NCBI GenBank assembly: GCA_000697055.1
Contig: JNDT01001459.1
Coordinates: 17,390 to 81,389 of the forward strand
Length of the DNA stretch: 64,000 nt
DNA from: Saksenaea vasiformis B4078
Taxonomy: Eukaryota > Mucoromycota > Mucoromycetes > Mucorales > Saksenaeaceae
Reading direction: 5' to 3'
The notes beneath the pieces are model-generated. The model saw nothing but the letters and a program-made list of their open reading frames with translations. It had not been told where the DNA came from and made no database searches. The position numbers and the translations under genes were made by a program. Shown one piece after another: positions 35,840-47,777 of this stretch (positions within the stretch are counted from its first letter, which is position 1; each line of letters starts with the position of its first letter).

Positions 35840-38459
35840 GTCTTTGGGCTATGAAGAGGAAGGTTCTTACAGTAGCGCAACAGCAAGCCATTTGACCCTT
35901 CGCTACTAGCGACCCCGGGGCGCCCAAAAAGTAAGTCACAAACACCGGATTCTTATCAAAATCGGACCGAACCATTACTGAAAGATGCCATTTCCATGTG
36001 CGGTATAATAAGCTACTATAGAGTCACAGGTTCTGCTGTTCGAGTGACAAACAAACTGTCTAACGGTTTAGCTCTGTCACATGATGGGTCACAGAAGTTT
36101 TCAATGCTCTGAAATTGAAGGACAAAGTACTATATGGCAGTTTTCTCTAGATGAGTGTAGAGCATTATATGTGTTGCTCTTAACTGAAGCCTTTTTCTTA
36201 GGAGCCATACCAAAAATTGGGGCCATACCTAATTACCGGCCCGGAGATCAATAAGGTTTAGAGTGGTTTCGGTGAGTGTGCGGTTGTGCAAGGTATGGCT
36301 CCTAGAAATCTGTAACTCAATACTTATGAAGAATGTAAAAGCATGAGCATAGGAAGCATTGTAGGACATGGCCTTCTTGCTCGAATAAGATAGAGGCAGA
36401 ATGAGGAAGAGAATTCAAAAACAACTACATTAGTATGAGAAGGGTTACTAGTCATATCTCTTCGCTCGTTGATTCCGAATAAAAGCATATTCAATAAGGG
36501 TAATCCCGAGATTAAAAAAGACCTCCACAGTAGGATATCCAAAACGTGTTTATCACTGTGTATGCTCAATTGACAACATGTTTTTTCCTTCTCGAAGTAG
36601 TAGTTACCGGCGCTTTTTATTCAGGTTCGTCACAGTACTGTGTTGGTCATTGTAAGCTTCGGTTTGGGCAGCATCGTCCATTGTTCGACTAAGGTCAGCC
36701 TTTACGCATACGCCTTTTTCAAGGTGCCATCGCATTTCATGGAAACTTTTTATGTTTGTTACCGTCCTTAATGAAGGTACTTTAGAATCCCAACAAAAGC
36801 ATCCTTTATTTATTGCAATGACAATAACAACGTTCGTTCACGCTGTGAGCGGGTATGACTTGATCTCTACCTTTAGACGGAAGCGGTCAACCGATATACA
36901 CAAAGAAAAATGAGAGATACAACTTAATGATCATAGGAACGAAAGTGCGGAGGAAAATCTTTCGCACTCTGGCTCAATTCGCCGACAGCATCCACTGTGA
37001 TCCCCCCGTATTTTTAAACAGTCAAAGACAAGCCGTTCCATGAAGGCCATATGTATTGCTGAAATGAAACCGTAATTCAAGGAAACTTAACACTGCCTCT
37101 ATCGCTTTTATCGCACTCGTTGCAACGCAATCGAACATATACGGTGTCTTTCTTACAGTGTGCCGCGTAACAATTCTAAGGGACCTTACTTTAATGGATT
37201 ATCGATGTACGCTCATGTCAGATGCGCACATGCGCTCACATATACAGGAACCAGTATCCACGTCTCAGACGATTCACATCATACGAATAGACCATTCACA
37301 GAGAGATAGAAGGTAATAACGCAAGTCCAATCTTTTCCTTAGCGCAAATTGGACCCTTGATGGACGCAAAATTTATTTAAAGTAGTGTAAAAAGTAATTC
37401 AATAAACAGTGTAAAGGTAGTTTTGCATAAAAGGAAGATATCTGGTTATCTTTTCCTCATTGTTCCATATGTCATGCCACGCTTATCTTATATAATTTTA
37501 TACATGAGTCTAATGTCCTTTAGAGAGATGATCACTCACTATCAAACCACCATTCCTTTGCAAACTTTAGAACACAAGTTGTAATTGGTAGCAAAATGGT
37601 AGTAGCTTAGCACAAACGTTAATATCAGAGAATACCAGGATTCCGCAGAGGTACGCTCAACACGGTCATGGTGGCTAAATAACAGTTCTGAAGCACATAA
37701 AACCACATATCCTAAGCCATCTCGAAGAAATACACGGTAGTAAAAGGAAGACCGGGTATGAAAGAAGATGACGGCTTACGAAAAACCTATTCTTACAGAT
37801 GACCGCTTTCAGGTGCCCATCAAACCTGATGAAAATCGGACACTATGGACACAAGGATAGCATGTAGACATTATACATTCACAAATAAAAGATGATAGAG
37901 AATGCATATGGAACTGAACAGGTTCAGGTCAGATCGTACTATCAGGCACATTCGCCTGGGTGAATTGATCTGGATCTAGGCTTAGTTTGATGTCTCCAGA
38001 ACGAACTGCGCTTAAATGTTTTTGGCCAAAGTTAATTGATATTCTCAGTAATGTTTTTTCCTGTAGGATATCACTTAAGAAGAAACAAACATAAGACAAA
38101 AGTATTTGTTGTATATACTCGGTAGGAGGATATGGAATGTAAGGTAAGGCTTTTCAAGCCGATCGGATACGCTAGAAAAGCGAGCGTAGCGTAGCCGACC
38201 GAATTTACAGAGTGTGCAACCTGCCATATTAGCTGCAGGCACTAGATGCCTTTTGACACCACGGCATCTTTGGAGTGTACAAGTGGAGTGCGTGTACCGG
38301 ATCGGAAATATACACGTCACTGCTCGACTCGGGGCTGCTTGCGATTCACTAGCGATTCCAAAGCTTGTGCTTTTCCTTTCTCTCTCACTCTTTTTTTTTA
38401 TTCTTATTTTCTCCTGTCAGTCAACTACAGCCTTTACCGTCCAACAGAAATCGTGTACC
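35840..38459. other. Gene-poor 2.6-kb region
   Basis: This holds the RPS28 promoter and the Sds3-like promoter, plus a 102-bp MITE-like element (36201-36302). Both strands are stop-dense. A pyrimidine-rich tract (38362-38416) precedes the next gene's start. No other gene is supported. Confidence 0.5.
36201..36302. mobile_element. 102-bp MITE-like element with TA target duplication
   Basis: Perfect 11-bp terminal inverted repeats, GGAGCCATACC on the left (36201-36211) and its complement on the right (36292-36302), are flanked directly by TA on both sides. TA duplications and short TIRs are the marks of Tc1/mariner-derived non-autonomous elements. A near-copy of the TIR (GGGGCCATACC) lies inside at 36219-36229. 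The element is too short to code for anything. Confidence 0.7.
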
Positions 38460-40588
38460 ATGGATGCCTCTTCCTCAGAGAACCTCCATGACCTTTTTGA
38501 CGCTGAAACGCCGACTCGGCGAGGCTCTAAGCTGTCTCTGGGGTCTTCACCGTCTGTCCTCAGTACCGACGAACCACTGGATGTAGGAGACGGGCCGTTG
38601 ACGCCAACCAATCGACTAGAAGAAGACGACGACAGTCTTTTAGGGTTTGGTGATTGCAGGGACGAATCGCCAGACGCCTTGTTAGGACAGCATGGCAATG
38701 ACAACGACGATATTGGGCAGTCTTCTGCTTCTCCACTTTCTTCTGCGCCGGACGACTTTCCTCTCTCACGTTCCACCTCCCCTGAATTAGAACAGTCTCG
38801 CAAGCGAAGAAAGGATGATACGGACGATGCGCGGTCCGAGGAGGACTGCATCCTCGACAAAACGAAAAAGCAAATGTACGATATTTTGAATCATGAGTCC
38901 AAAGTGAAACCAGATGGCAACATGGCCAATGTCACCGGCAATAAAAGCAGCGGACCTTCTAAGGCAAAACCAAAACCTAGGCCAAAACGTCGTGTTGCAA
39001 AGTCACGGGACAAAGAAACACGGACACGACGGCGCGGTAGCAAAACCAGCCAGAGCGATAATCATCGCCAAGCTGAATCAAATTCGATTGAAAAGTCCGA
39101 AGAAGTCCAGCACGAATCATCAGATAAGGAGAATAAAGATACCCCAGAAGAAGCTGAAGAGAAGAAAACCGAACCCAACCATACCAGCCCAGCAGGCGAA
39201 GCTACAAAATGTTGTAAGTCACAATGTGAAACCGCATAGCATAAGTTAACTTTTTTGGAAAAGGTTCGAATGAAGAAGATGCCCACAGGCAACGGCATGC
39301 AGAAGCATTGGAAGCTCTGACACATATTGAGATTGAATTTGCGAGATTAAGAGAAAAGTAAAATCGCCAGGCCAGACCAGGTTAAAGATTTACGGATTTC
39401 TCCTTAGAATGTACCAAGAAAAAATGAAAGCATTGAACGACGAGGCAGAAATGATATCAAATGGTAGACAAAAAAGAAAAAAGGAACTCCCAATGCGTTA
39501 CTGTCATGTAAGCTTGTTTAACAGTTATTTCCTAGGTACACATCCAGAGATGATAGCACTGATGGAGAAGATTGAAACAAAAAGGCAGCAGCGTATCAGT
39601 TCTGCAGAAGCATGGAGACGTCAGCAACGCACAAATTATCAACAAGAATTTGAAGGTGTCGAATATATGGCCAATACAGTCTTTATCGTGAGTAACAATA
39701 AGGTTATTTTCACGATAAAGTACTCATCTGAAGGGTCCAGTGTCAAAAAAGAGAATTGCGTGCAAAGGTTTTGAATACACTCAATGGACGCAAATGGAAC
39801 ATGGATGCTGAACGGGCGAAATTAGACGACCTGATTGCCTGTAAGTAAAAAATCGACTTCCTTCCACAGTTGGACTACGATGAACATATTATCCGCAGAT
39901 GAACATCAATTACCCGATAGAAGCACTCTGGAGATGCGTAAATATGCCCAACAGATTGAATCTTGTGAATTACAGGGTATCAAAGATAATGTGGGATTCC
40001 CAATGGCACCCAAACCAACTGGGTTAACAAGTCAGGATGTTGATGAAGACCTGGTTGCACTAGGGGTGAGTCTGGTTGCATTTGATCACAATAGACCACT
40101 AACGGTGTTACCATTTGTCTATCGATCCGTTTTAGTTGATTCAGCCTTGTAAGTTCCGGATAATACGAGCAAACTTCTTATTCTCTGATTATCTCGAATA
40201 GTAATGCATAATCAAGTCAAATCGGTAGATACAAAATCATTGGATGGACTGCCGTCATCGATACCACATTCATCAACTTCAAGATCCTTGAACATTCGTA
40301 ATGGGAATTTCTCGGATGATGTTCATACAACCAGAGAACAACTTTATTATTATGGTCATGTGTTTAATAAGGGAGATTACTGTACAGTTGTGGATGTAAA
40401 CGCGGGACGCTATACAGCAAAATTGCTTTCCACTACCGATGCGGAGGTAACAAAAACAAAACTAATGACCTTCTCTTTACTGATATGATTGCACAAAGAT
40501 TGTCGTACAAAGAACAGATGGTTCGAAAACAAAATTACCACTTGCCCAGCTTAGCGGAGGGAAATACACGATTGCAGCCAAGCAATAA
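38460..40588 (+). CDS. DEP1: Sds3/Dep1-type subunit of a Sin3-Rpd3 histone deacetylase complex
   Basis: Nuclear chromatin co-repressor subunit. Exon 1 (38460 to ~39213) codes a long disordered N-terminus, acidic and Ser-rich, then a basic 'KPKPRPKRRVAKSRDK' block. The Sds3-like domain follows over short exons: 'ALEALTHIEIEFARLREKM' and 'GTHPEMIALMEKIETKRQQR', with the coiled 'AEAWRRQQRTNYQQEFEG'. A later exon (39899 to ~40065) has the conserved 'KDNVGFPMAPKPTGLTSQ'. The last two exons ('YYYGHVFNKGDYCTVVDV' and 'KTKLPLAQLSGGKYTIAAK') form a small beta-rich domain like the Tudor-type C-terminus reported for mammalian SUDS3, as I recall. The long N-terminus favours Dep1 over Sds3. The junction near 39685-39735 is unresolved. 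A longer in-frame upstream start exists at 38214, but 38460 fits the family better. Confidence 0.83.
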
Positions 40589-42004
40589 CTACCGCTTAAT
40601 TTTTTTTATTCGAAACAGCGCAACATTTCTACTGTATGATATTCTCGTTGATTCCCCTCTCCCTCCACTGTATATATTTCCTAAAATCAATGTCACTCCG
40701 CTGTCAATTATGAAGTCGCGGGTTGACAAAAGTAGAAATCGTATATCCCCAGAAAATTTTTCGCTTGATGACAAATGTCAGATCAACAGAAAAAAAAGCT
40801 GTCCCACAAGGTTTGGCAGATCCATCGCTGTATACAATCTCACATTTCGAAATGATTAGTCAATTTCTTTTACAAAGAGGACCAGGATCATATCGTTCAT
40901 AAGTGTTGCTGTCCTGAACCTATGGACTATGTCGTTAATGAGGAAATGTACTTGCGTGATATATAAAACACAGATAGATAAATCAACATTTTGCATTGAT
41001 GTGGAGCGGCATGAACTTCTGTGACTTTTCACAGCCAAATGATTAAGCGTCAATGCATACGTGGAGGAATGTGGTTTCCCGCGAAAGTCCCAAGATAGTG
41101 ATGATTTTACCAGCCAGCGTTCACTCGAGAATGGCTGCCTGTCAGCCTGACCCCAAAAATTTTGTGGGCATCATTAATATAAAAGAAGACTAAAGACAGA
41201 AGATACTAAAGAACAAAATAAGAAGGAAGGATATAACGACGATGGTCTGCGAAGATTATCGGAATGAGTGTGTCGTCGTCGGAACGCATATCGAGACTCT
41301 GATTGTGTACTTTTCTACAGGGATCTTTAATATTGCTTCTGTGAAATTACAGATAGTCAGAATTCTTGCCTGTCTATCATGGCGACTCTATCCATATCAT
41401 TCTCGACAAGCTGTATGGCTGCATATCTAGAGGACATTTATGCGCGCCCTTCCTGCTATTAAAACAAAGTCAGATTTCTGATGTGAGGTTTATCACACTA
41501 TGGAATATATATCGTGTAACTAATTAGCCCATCTAGCGATTTATCCTGACGAGCAACAACATCGTTACACCAAGCTTACTTAACGGATAATATGCGTTGA
41601 ATAGTCTTGATAGACGTACGTAACGTAGTCCGGCAAGTGACCGCAGAAAAGGTAAGTTTCGTTATTTGATAGACTGTGTCTCTCTTAGCACACTGGAATA
41701 CAAAGTACAAAGCCACGAAAAGGGGTCGTAGTCTTAATGAACGATGGCCAGGACACTTAATCGTATCTCATCCATCTTCTTCCTTTAACTTTGAACGGTA
41801 ATAGCTCTAATATTACCCCTGTGGGATTGGCTGTATGCACTCATTAGATCCCTGATACTTTCGTCTAATCCAGCTTTTCCTGCTACCTTTGACATACTCT
41901 CATTGGCTTTATTCGTAAGTACCTTTCTAGGAGCTTGTGTAATGGGATTAACACCTCCTCTAAGCCTGAGTCTAGGCTATTGCCTTTCCTAGAATACTTG
42001 TACC
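40589..42004. other. Intergenic upstream of the mosaic gene
   Basis: AT-rich spacer with no supported coding frame, tRNA or repeat. Confidence 0.5.
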
Positions 42005-45000
42005 ATGGTAGCACACAGCGCTGATATCTGGTTCGCAAACTTTAATTCAAAGTTTTCAAATCCCATCGTTTTAAAACGACCGGAAAGTTCTAATAAACTC
42101 CACTCTTTCATGAAAGTAACACCGAAAAAAATAGAAAGTTTTATACATCCTGTAAGAGATAGCTTCATGTCACTCAGAAGCCATATCTATAAACGTTACT
42201 CATTTAACCTAAGCCCGATGAAGAGATCCCTCTCAGCTGGGTACAAGGAATCCATGTGGATGGAAGACAAGCCCGTAAACAAGCTGTCGAAATAGACCGC
42301 AGTCAAAACATCTATCTCTATCCAGAGCGTGTTCTTGATAATGCGTATGACAGAAGGTTATAGACTGAAGCATAGTTAACCATAACCAGGGAGAAGACTG
42401 TTCCAGATACATTGCCGCTGCCTGGGTCGAATGGATTTAAAGCCGCAGCCGAAATTGCTGCAAAGGAACAAAATGAGAACGTAGGGAACGATCCAGAGGT
42501 GAACGCCGTACACCTCATTCGAAGATATGTTAGTAGGACAAGATCATCATCTTTAGGATACCTAATGTACACCTCAATCATAGATTCTCTTTTCGCCTGC
42601 AGTGCTTCGACCAACGCAAGACTTTAAAGAAGCGGTGCATTATGCCTTAGCAGGTTCTGATGACAATGAAAAATTTACCCTGCTACAGCACGTTTTTAAA
42701 GACTACGGGTACTATTACCCCTACTGGGTCGCAATAGGTACACGCCAAGCATGAGGGCTGTTCATCTTAGGTCTGAGTATAGGTGGTAAATTTCTGTACG
42801 AAGCTCCCACTTTTTACCACGCTTCAAGAAGTCGTGCAATCCAGAAATTGATCCAGAAAGGCGTTTCTTGGAAGGCTATCGGTAGGAAAACGTGGTCTCT
42901 CAATTGAATAGAATGTTGCTATAACGTACTATAGGAGGTGATAGCAGTTTTCTTCAAGATCCGGTTAATGTGTTTGGCTGGTTTGATAGTACAGTAACTT
43001 CTCCCGATGTCATTGAGAGGCTTGATGTAAATCCTATCTTTCAACTACTGGATAGTGACACTAGCACAGAGATTCAACGTATCTACAACGATCGATTCGT
43101 AGAACCATCGCCATCTATTCACCGCTCACTGGAAACATCTGCTGAAACAATGAACGCCCTTGTCCATTTTTCAAGAATACACCGGAGCGGAATAGCAAAC
43201 GGTATCCATTTCGGTGGATCTCAGTCGTCGGAGTTCGCTGTCCAGTTAAACGACGAAAGCGATATTACGAAGCTACTGAGATTAGCAACTGTCAAAGGCA
43301 AACCGCGCATAGAATGCCAAGTGCGCCGAACTTTGCTGGGCTCAGACATCAACACGAACGCATTTCTTTATGCTAACTTGGAAGAGGCGTCGGTAGACGA
43401 TTCTGCATTTTTGCGAGCCGCAATAACTAGTTACGTTGATAAAATTGACGTGGGTGTGCAGTCATCGGCACGTGAAACGAACTATCTTGTCGTGTATATC
43501 GTCTATAGAGAGGTACATGAACCCTGCACAAAAAAAGTCGTTGTTGCTTGTTAGAGAACACTGTCCTTGCTGTCATGGCATAAGCCGCTCTAAACTGATG
43601 TCTAATATTGTGCTTGATAGTTAGTGCTGGATCCAAGTGTTATAAAGGGCAGCTTTGCTTTTAAAGAAGCGGTCCGACAAGCGCTAAATGAAGTAACCGA
43701 CGAGGATAAATACAAGGCATTGCAGAAAGTCTTTGGACATTTTGGGTACTATTATCCCTCGATCATTAGCCTTGGTAAGCTCCTTAAAGATCAAGCTTGA
43801 TGATACCTACTTTGTTTCTATAGGTGGACGCGTAGTCTACAAAATCTTTTCTAATGACCCTCCTGCAAGCTGGATGTTGAATAACCCAATACTCGCCATT
43901 GACAGGGCTTTCAGCAAGAACACTCGAGGAGTTTACGTCCAAGTTATTGGTACGGCTTGCATACAAACGTTATAATACTTAGAATTCTGAGACGGATCAT
44001 GTAGGCGGCAGTACTGTATTCGCAGAATGTGAGGATTGGATCGAGACAGTCAAAACAAACCAGACACGTGTTCAATTCAAGTCATTGAAGCCTTTATATG
44101 AACTGCTAGACGAAGAGCAGCGCCTCGAAGTTCAAAGAGTGTATGGCGAAAGCCAACACACTGTTGATGTTTTGCCCGAATTGATAACAGGAATTCATTA
44201 CTTTGACGGGGTACACGCCGAAAAGGAGGCACTGGCACTTTCCAAAGACAGTACCTTCTCAAAGATGGTGATGCTTAAGCGATTTGAAACCAACCCCAGC
44301 AAAGAACATACGAAGCAACCCGCGGTATCAACGACAGACATTCAAAGACAATCACTGTTTGACGTGAAGTCCGATCATGAGCTATCAGGAAGCTATGGAT
44401 TCAAAGCTGCCTCCGTAGCGGCATACAAGGAACGGAATGGCGGACAAACAAGCACCGAAGACACTAATATGTATCATATTGTCTATGTGACATGCAAAGA
44501 AGTATTAATGTCTATACGGCGGTTGTAGAAGTGTCTAACGTAGATCCTCACTGATGCAGCTACACCTCTATAAAGAGCTTATACGCCCTAGTGATGAGTT
44601 TCAAAAAGCCATCAACAACGCGCTACAAGTGGGAGAGGAAGACATGGACACTTATTGTGCATTACAAGACGTGTTCCAGCAGTTTGGATACTACTATCCA
44701 TCTATTATTCGATTTGGTAACGTCGAAAAGGGCGAGCAGCTGAGAATGACCCATAAACAAACATAGGTGGTCGAATTATATATGAATCCGCCCCAGTAGC
44801 CAAGTCAGCATTTCGCTCGGAGCGCCAATATGACGCAGCCAAAAGCGACGATCCTCCTAGTGTAACCGCCGAGCCCACCACTATCAGGAGCGAAGAGGGT
44901 AGCCGAGAAGAAGATGCGCTGGTCAGAAGTAGCACTTCTATACAACGGAGCTATTCGGCCACGACTGCTATCGCAGAGGCCCTACCGGACAGCGATTATT

Positions 45001-47196
45001 GGGATGTGATAGGTGCGTTCCAGCAGAAGATCTTAAATTTTACTAACGGGAGAAAAGGTGGTGATGCCCAACTACTGCTTTGGAACGATGTGAATGGCTG
45101 GATGGAAACAGTGACTTCAAACCCAGTTGCTATTCAGCACAAAGGTCTGAGGCCGCTTTACGAACTTCTGGAAGATGAACAACGTGAGAAAGTGCAGCGA
45201 ACGTTCGATAGTGTAATTTTTGTAGAGGAGCGGATCATTTATAACTATGTGTATCAAATGACGTTTCCCAAAGGCACATCAAACGATGCCGTCTCAGCAA
45301 CTCATATCACTGTACGTACATAGTCTAACACGCCACGGTATGTAATAACGTTGCTAGACCGAGCCATTGTTTGAAATATTGCTCCAGCAAACGTTCGAGG
45401 AAAGTGATAGTGCTATTCAATTTTGTCGTAATGCTTGCTCTGAGGCAGGGTTTTCAGTTACGGAAGAAAGAATTACAAACGATGTAAGATGAGGGTTGCT
45501 AAAACCGGAGAAAATTGTGCCAACTCATGTTTAACGTAGATTGTTTGTGTCTACTGTGCTCACATCGATACACCACAAATACAATCAAATAGCGACGAGC
45601 ATATATCTCCTTGTCGATGGGGAATAATGCTGCGTGCGACTGGGGTAGGCCAATGGAAATTCCAAAAGTTTGAGGATCCAGAGGAATCGGAGCACAATCA
45701 TAGTCTAAAGGGGCCATCAGCAGCAAAGAAGCACTCGCTACGAGGAAATGATCCGACAAGCAGTCATTCCGCTTCGAGGTCGAGATATATCAAGTTTCAT
45801 CCTGAGAAGTCCCTGCGTGATCACGACTATCGGAACACGCCTTACATCAGCTATGGTGACATAGTTCATCTACAGCCTTATCACTTTGACAGCCAACCAT
45901 CTGCGACTTCCGAGATCAGATATATTAACCTCACCAAGGTTTTGAAAAGTGAAGGGGCAACAAGAGAGGCCTTAAGTAAATTACCTAATACCGACCACAG
46001 ATGGTTTCGTATTCTGTACTAGGCTTTAGACCTATAACTTACATCATTCTAGGAAAATCATTCGGTGCGCAACGAACGAAGATGATTCATCCAGCGAAGA
46101 AATTGAATACGAACAGGGCTCGGATTATGTTCATAAAGGCGATGTGATTGCCTTTGAAAGCTTAGCAACCATCGATGGCATTCAAAGGGTATATCTCGGC
46201 CGTGGAAAAAAGAGATTTGCCGGTTTCATTGCGGAGAGCTTTACCGAGTCGATGATAGAGACATGTGGATGGAAGATCGAATACCGTTTCCAAGAGGAGG
46301 TACGAGAGAAGTTGTACAAGCCGTGGGATGTCGTAGTTGTGGAGAGCGAGGTGCTGGAACGTGCCAAATTTCATGCTTCTCAAGGCAATCATGCCAAGAT
46401 GTACTATGTTGGCTGCGCCTTCATGTTCGGCCTGAAGGGACTGAATGTTGATGAAGAAGAGGGATTGAAGTACCTGAAGGCAGCAGCAGAAGAAGGACAA
46501 AGCAAAGCTCATTACCAAGTTGGAAAATACTGGTGGAGACAGAAAGAGTATAAAAAAGCTTTGGGTTATTTTGAAAAAGCGGCGTCTTGTTTTGTGCCTC
46601 AGGTTTTTCGACCATTGGCAGAGATATATCACGACGGATTCACATATTTGGATACAGAAGATCTGTACATCATTCCCCAAGATCGAAAAGTGGCGTTCCT
46701 GCACTACTCGATTGGTGGTATCATGGGCGACACGAAAGCTGCGCTGATGGCGGGTGAATATTTCGAAAAAGGCTATCATGAAGACTTTGGAGTTGATCAT
46801 ACCACGGCTCTACGATGGTACGAGTATTCAGATAAAAGACGCGAAGGACCATTGGCAAAGTTGGCCATTGCAAGGCTCAAGCATTCGCTCGCAGCTGCGT
46901 CGGTAAAACCATCGGAAATAGAGAAACTTCGACAAGAGGCATACGATCTGTTCGAGTCATTAGCACTGTGCGAACCATTTGCGAAGTTTATGGTGGCTGT
47001 CTACAACTTACAAGGATGGAATAACGAACGAAGCGATCCCTACGCAGGGTTTGATATGCTGATGAGTCTGGTGGAATCAGGGCTTGATTTGGTGCTGATG
47101 GGCATCGCTAAATGCTATGCAGCAGGGGTTGGAGTCGAACACGATCCTGAAAAAGCAGATGCATTTCGGGAACTAGCGTCTCATATGGATGAATAA
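42005..47196 (+). CDS. Mosaic protein: three MACPF-like modules, FAR1-like zinc finger, MIR-like segment, Sel1 repeats
   Basis: Fifteen exons (42005-42151, 42214-42344, 42390-42532, 42603-42737, 42783-42881, 42935-43512, 43621-43774, 43824-43949, 44005-44501, 44560-44716, 44767-45012, 45058-45311, 45358-45483, 45540-46015, 46053-47196) keep phase throughout and give 1470 aa. Three tandem modules (about 50-260, 260-545, 545-850) each carry '[FY]GYYYP' then a Gly-Gly, a variable loop, 'IGG[DS]', and '[IL]xPL[YF]xLLD-EQR'. The first motif resembles a degenerate MACPF signature (Y-G-T-H-Y). Similar modules occur in Glomeromycotina proteins, as I recall. Residues ~890-985 look like a FAR1/WRKY-GCM1 zinc finger ('CVYC', 'SPCRWGIMLRA', 'EHNH'). 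A MIR-like beta-rich region (~1000-1165; 'YISYGDIVHLQ', 'VHKGDVIAFES') and Sel1-like repeats follow ('GLKYLKAAAEEGQSKAHYQVG', without the usual regularity). There is no signal peptide. Function is unknown; a pore-forming role is not established. Confidence 0.75.
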
Positions 47197-47777
47197 TAAC
47201 TTCATGCAACTTGGTCAATGAATCGGTTTATTGTTATCCACGTATGGCTCAATAGATGTAGTTTAAAAAAGCCGCCATGTAATATGAATCAATAAAAGAA
47301 AAAGGCTTATATAATAAAGCATAGCAATACAATTTCTAATTCATTCAACTACGTCCAGAGAGCAACTATATTGCTAATTGGTTTTACGACATCATATCAT
47401 GATGAGATGTCAACCAAGAAAAAGCGGACTTGAAACGCTTACTGGCTGGTACGAAAACTAAACATATATCATCTTGGAAAAAAAAAAACAAAAGAGACGA
47501 GAAAAAAAAAGAAACGGGAAGGCAAGAGACAATGCCTGAATCCACATTTATCTCGCGGATAACAATATTCGATGCCCTGTCTAAAGCTTCAATGCTGATG
47601 CCACAGTAGATGAGCCCCTCTTGCTTCGATATTGGACTCTTTTATATGCTTCACTTCATGTCGCATCTCTGCGACATGAATGACATCAGCTGATGTTTTT
47701 GGTATTCTGGTTCAACGGCGTCATATCCATTAGTGACCGCATGCGCACAAGAGTACGAGGCATTTTCAGCTGACGCG
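47197..47777. other. Intergenic before the PAK kinase
   Basis: Contains an 'AATAAAAG' possible polyadenylation signal near 47290 and A-rich tracts. No gene is supported. Confidence 0.5.

Noticed and set aside
38160..38215. Short inverted sequence near 'CGCTAGAAAAGCG'
   Set aside because: The stem is only five bases and nothing marks an element boundary; it is likely chance.
38417..38860. 147-codon minus-strand frame over the Dep1-like exon 1
   Set aside because: It mirrors the Ser/Asp-rich coding sequence on the plus strand and has no recognisable domain.
46162..46800. 212-codon minus-strand frame over the Sel1 exon
   Set aside because: It is antisense to a well-supported exon and has the Cys/Phe-rich composition of an out-of-frame translation.
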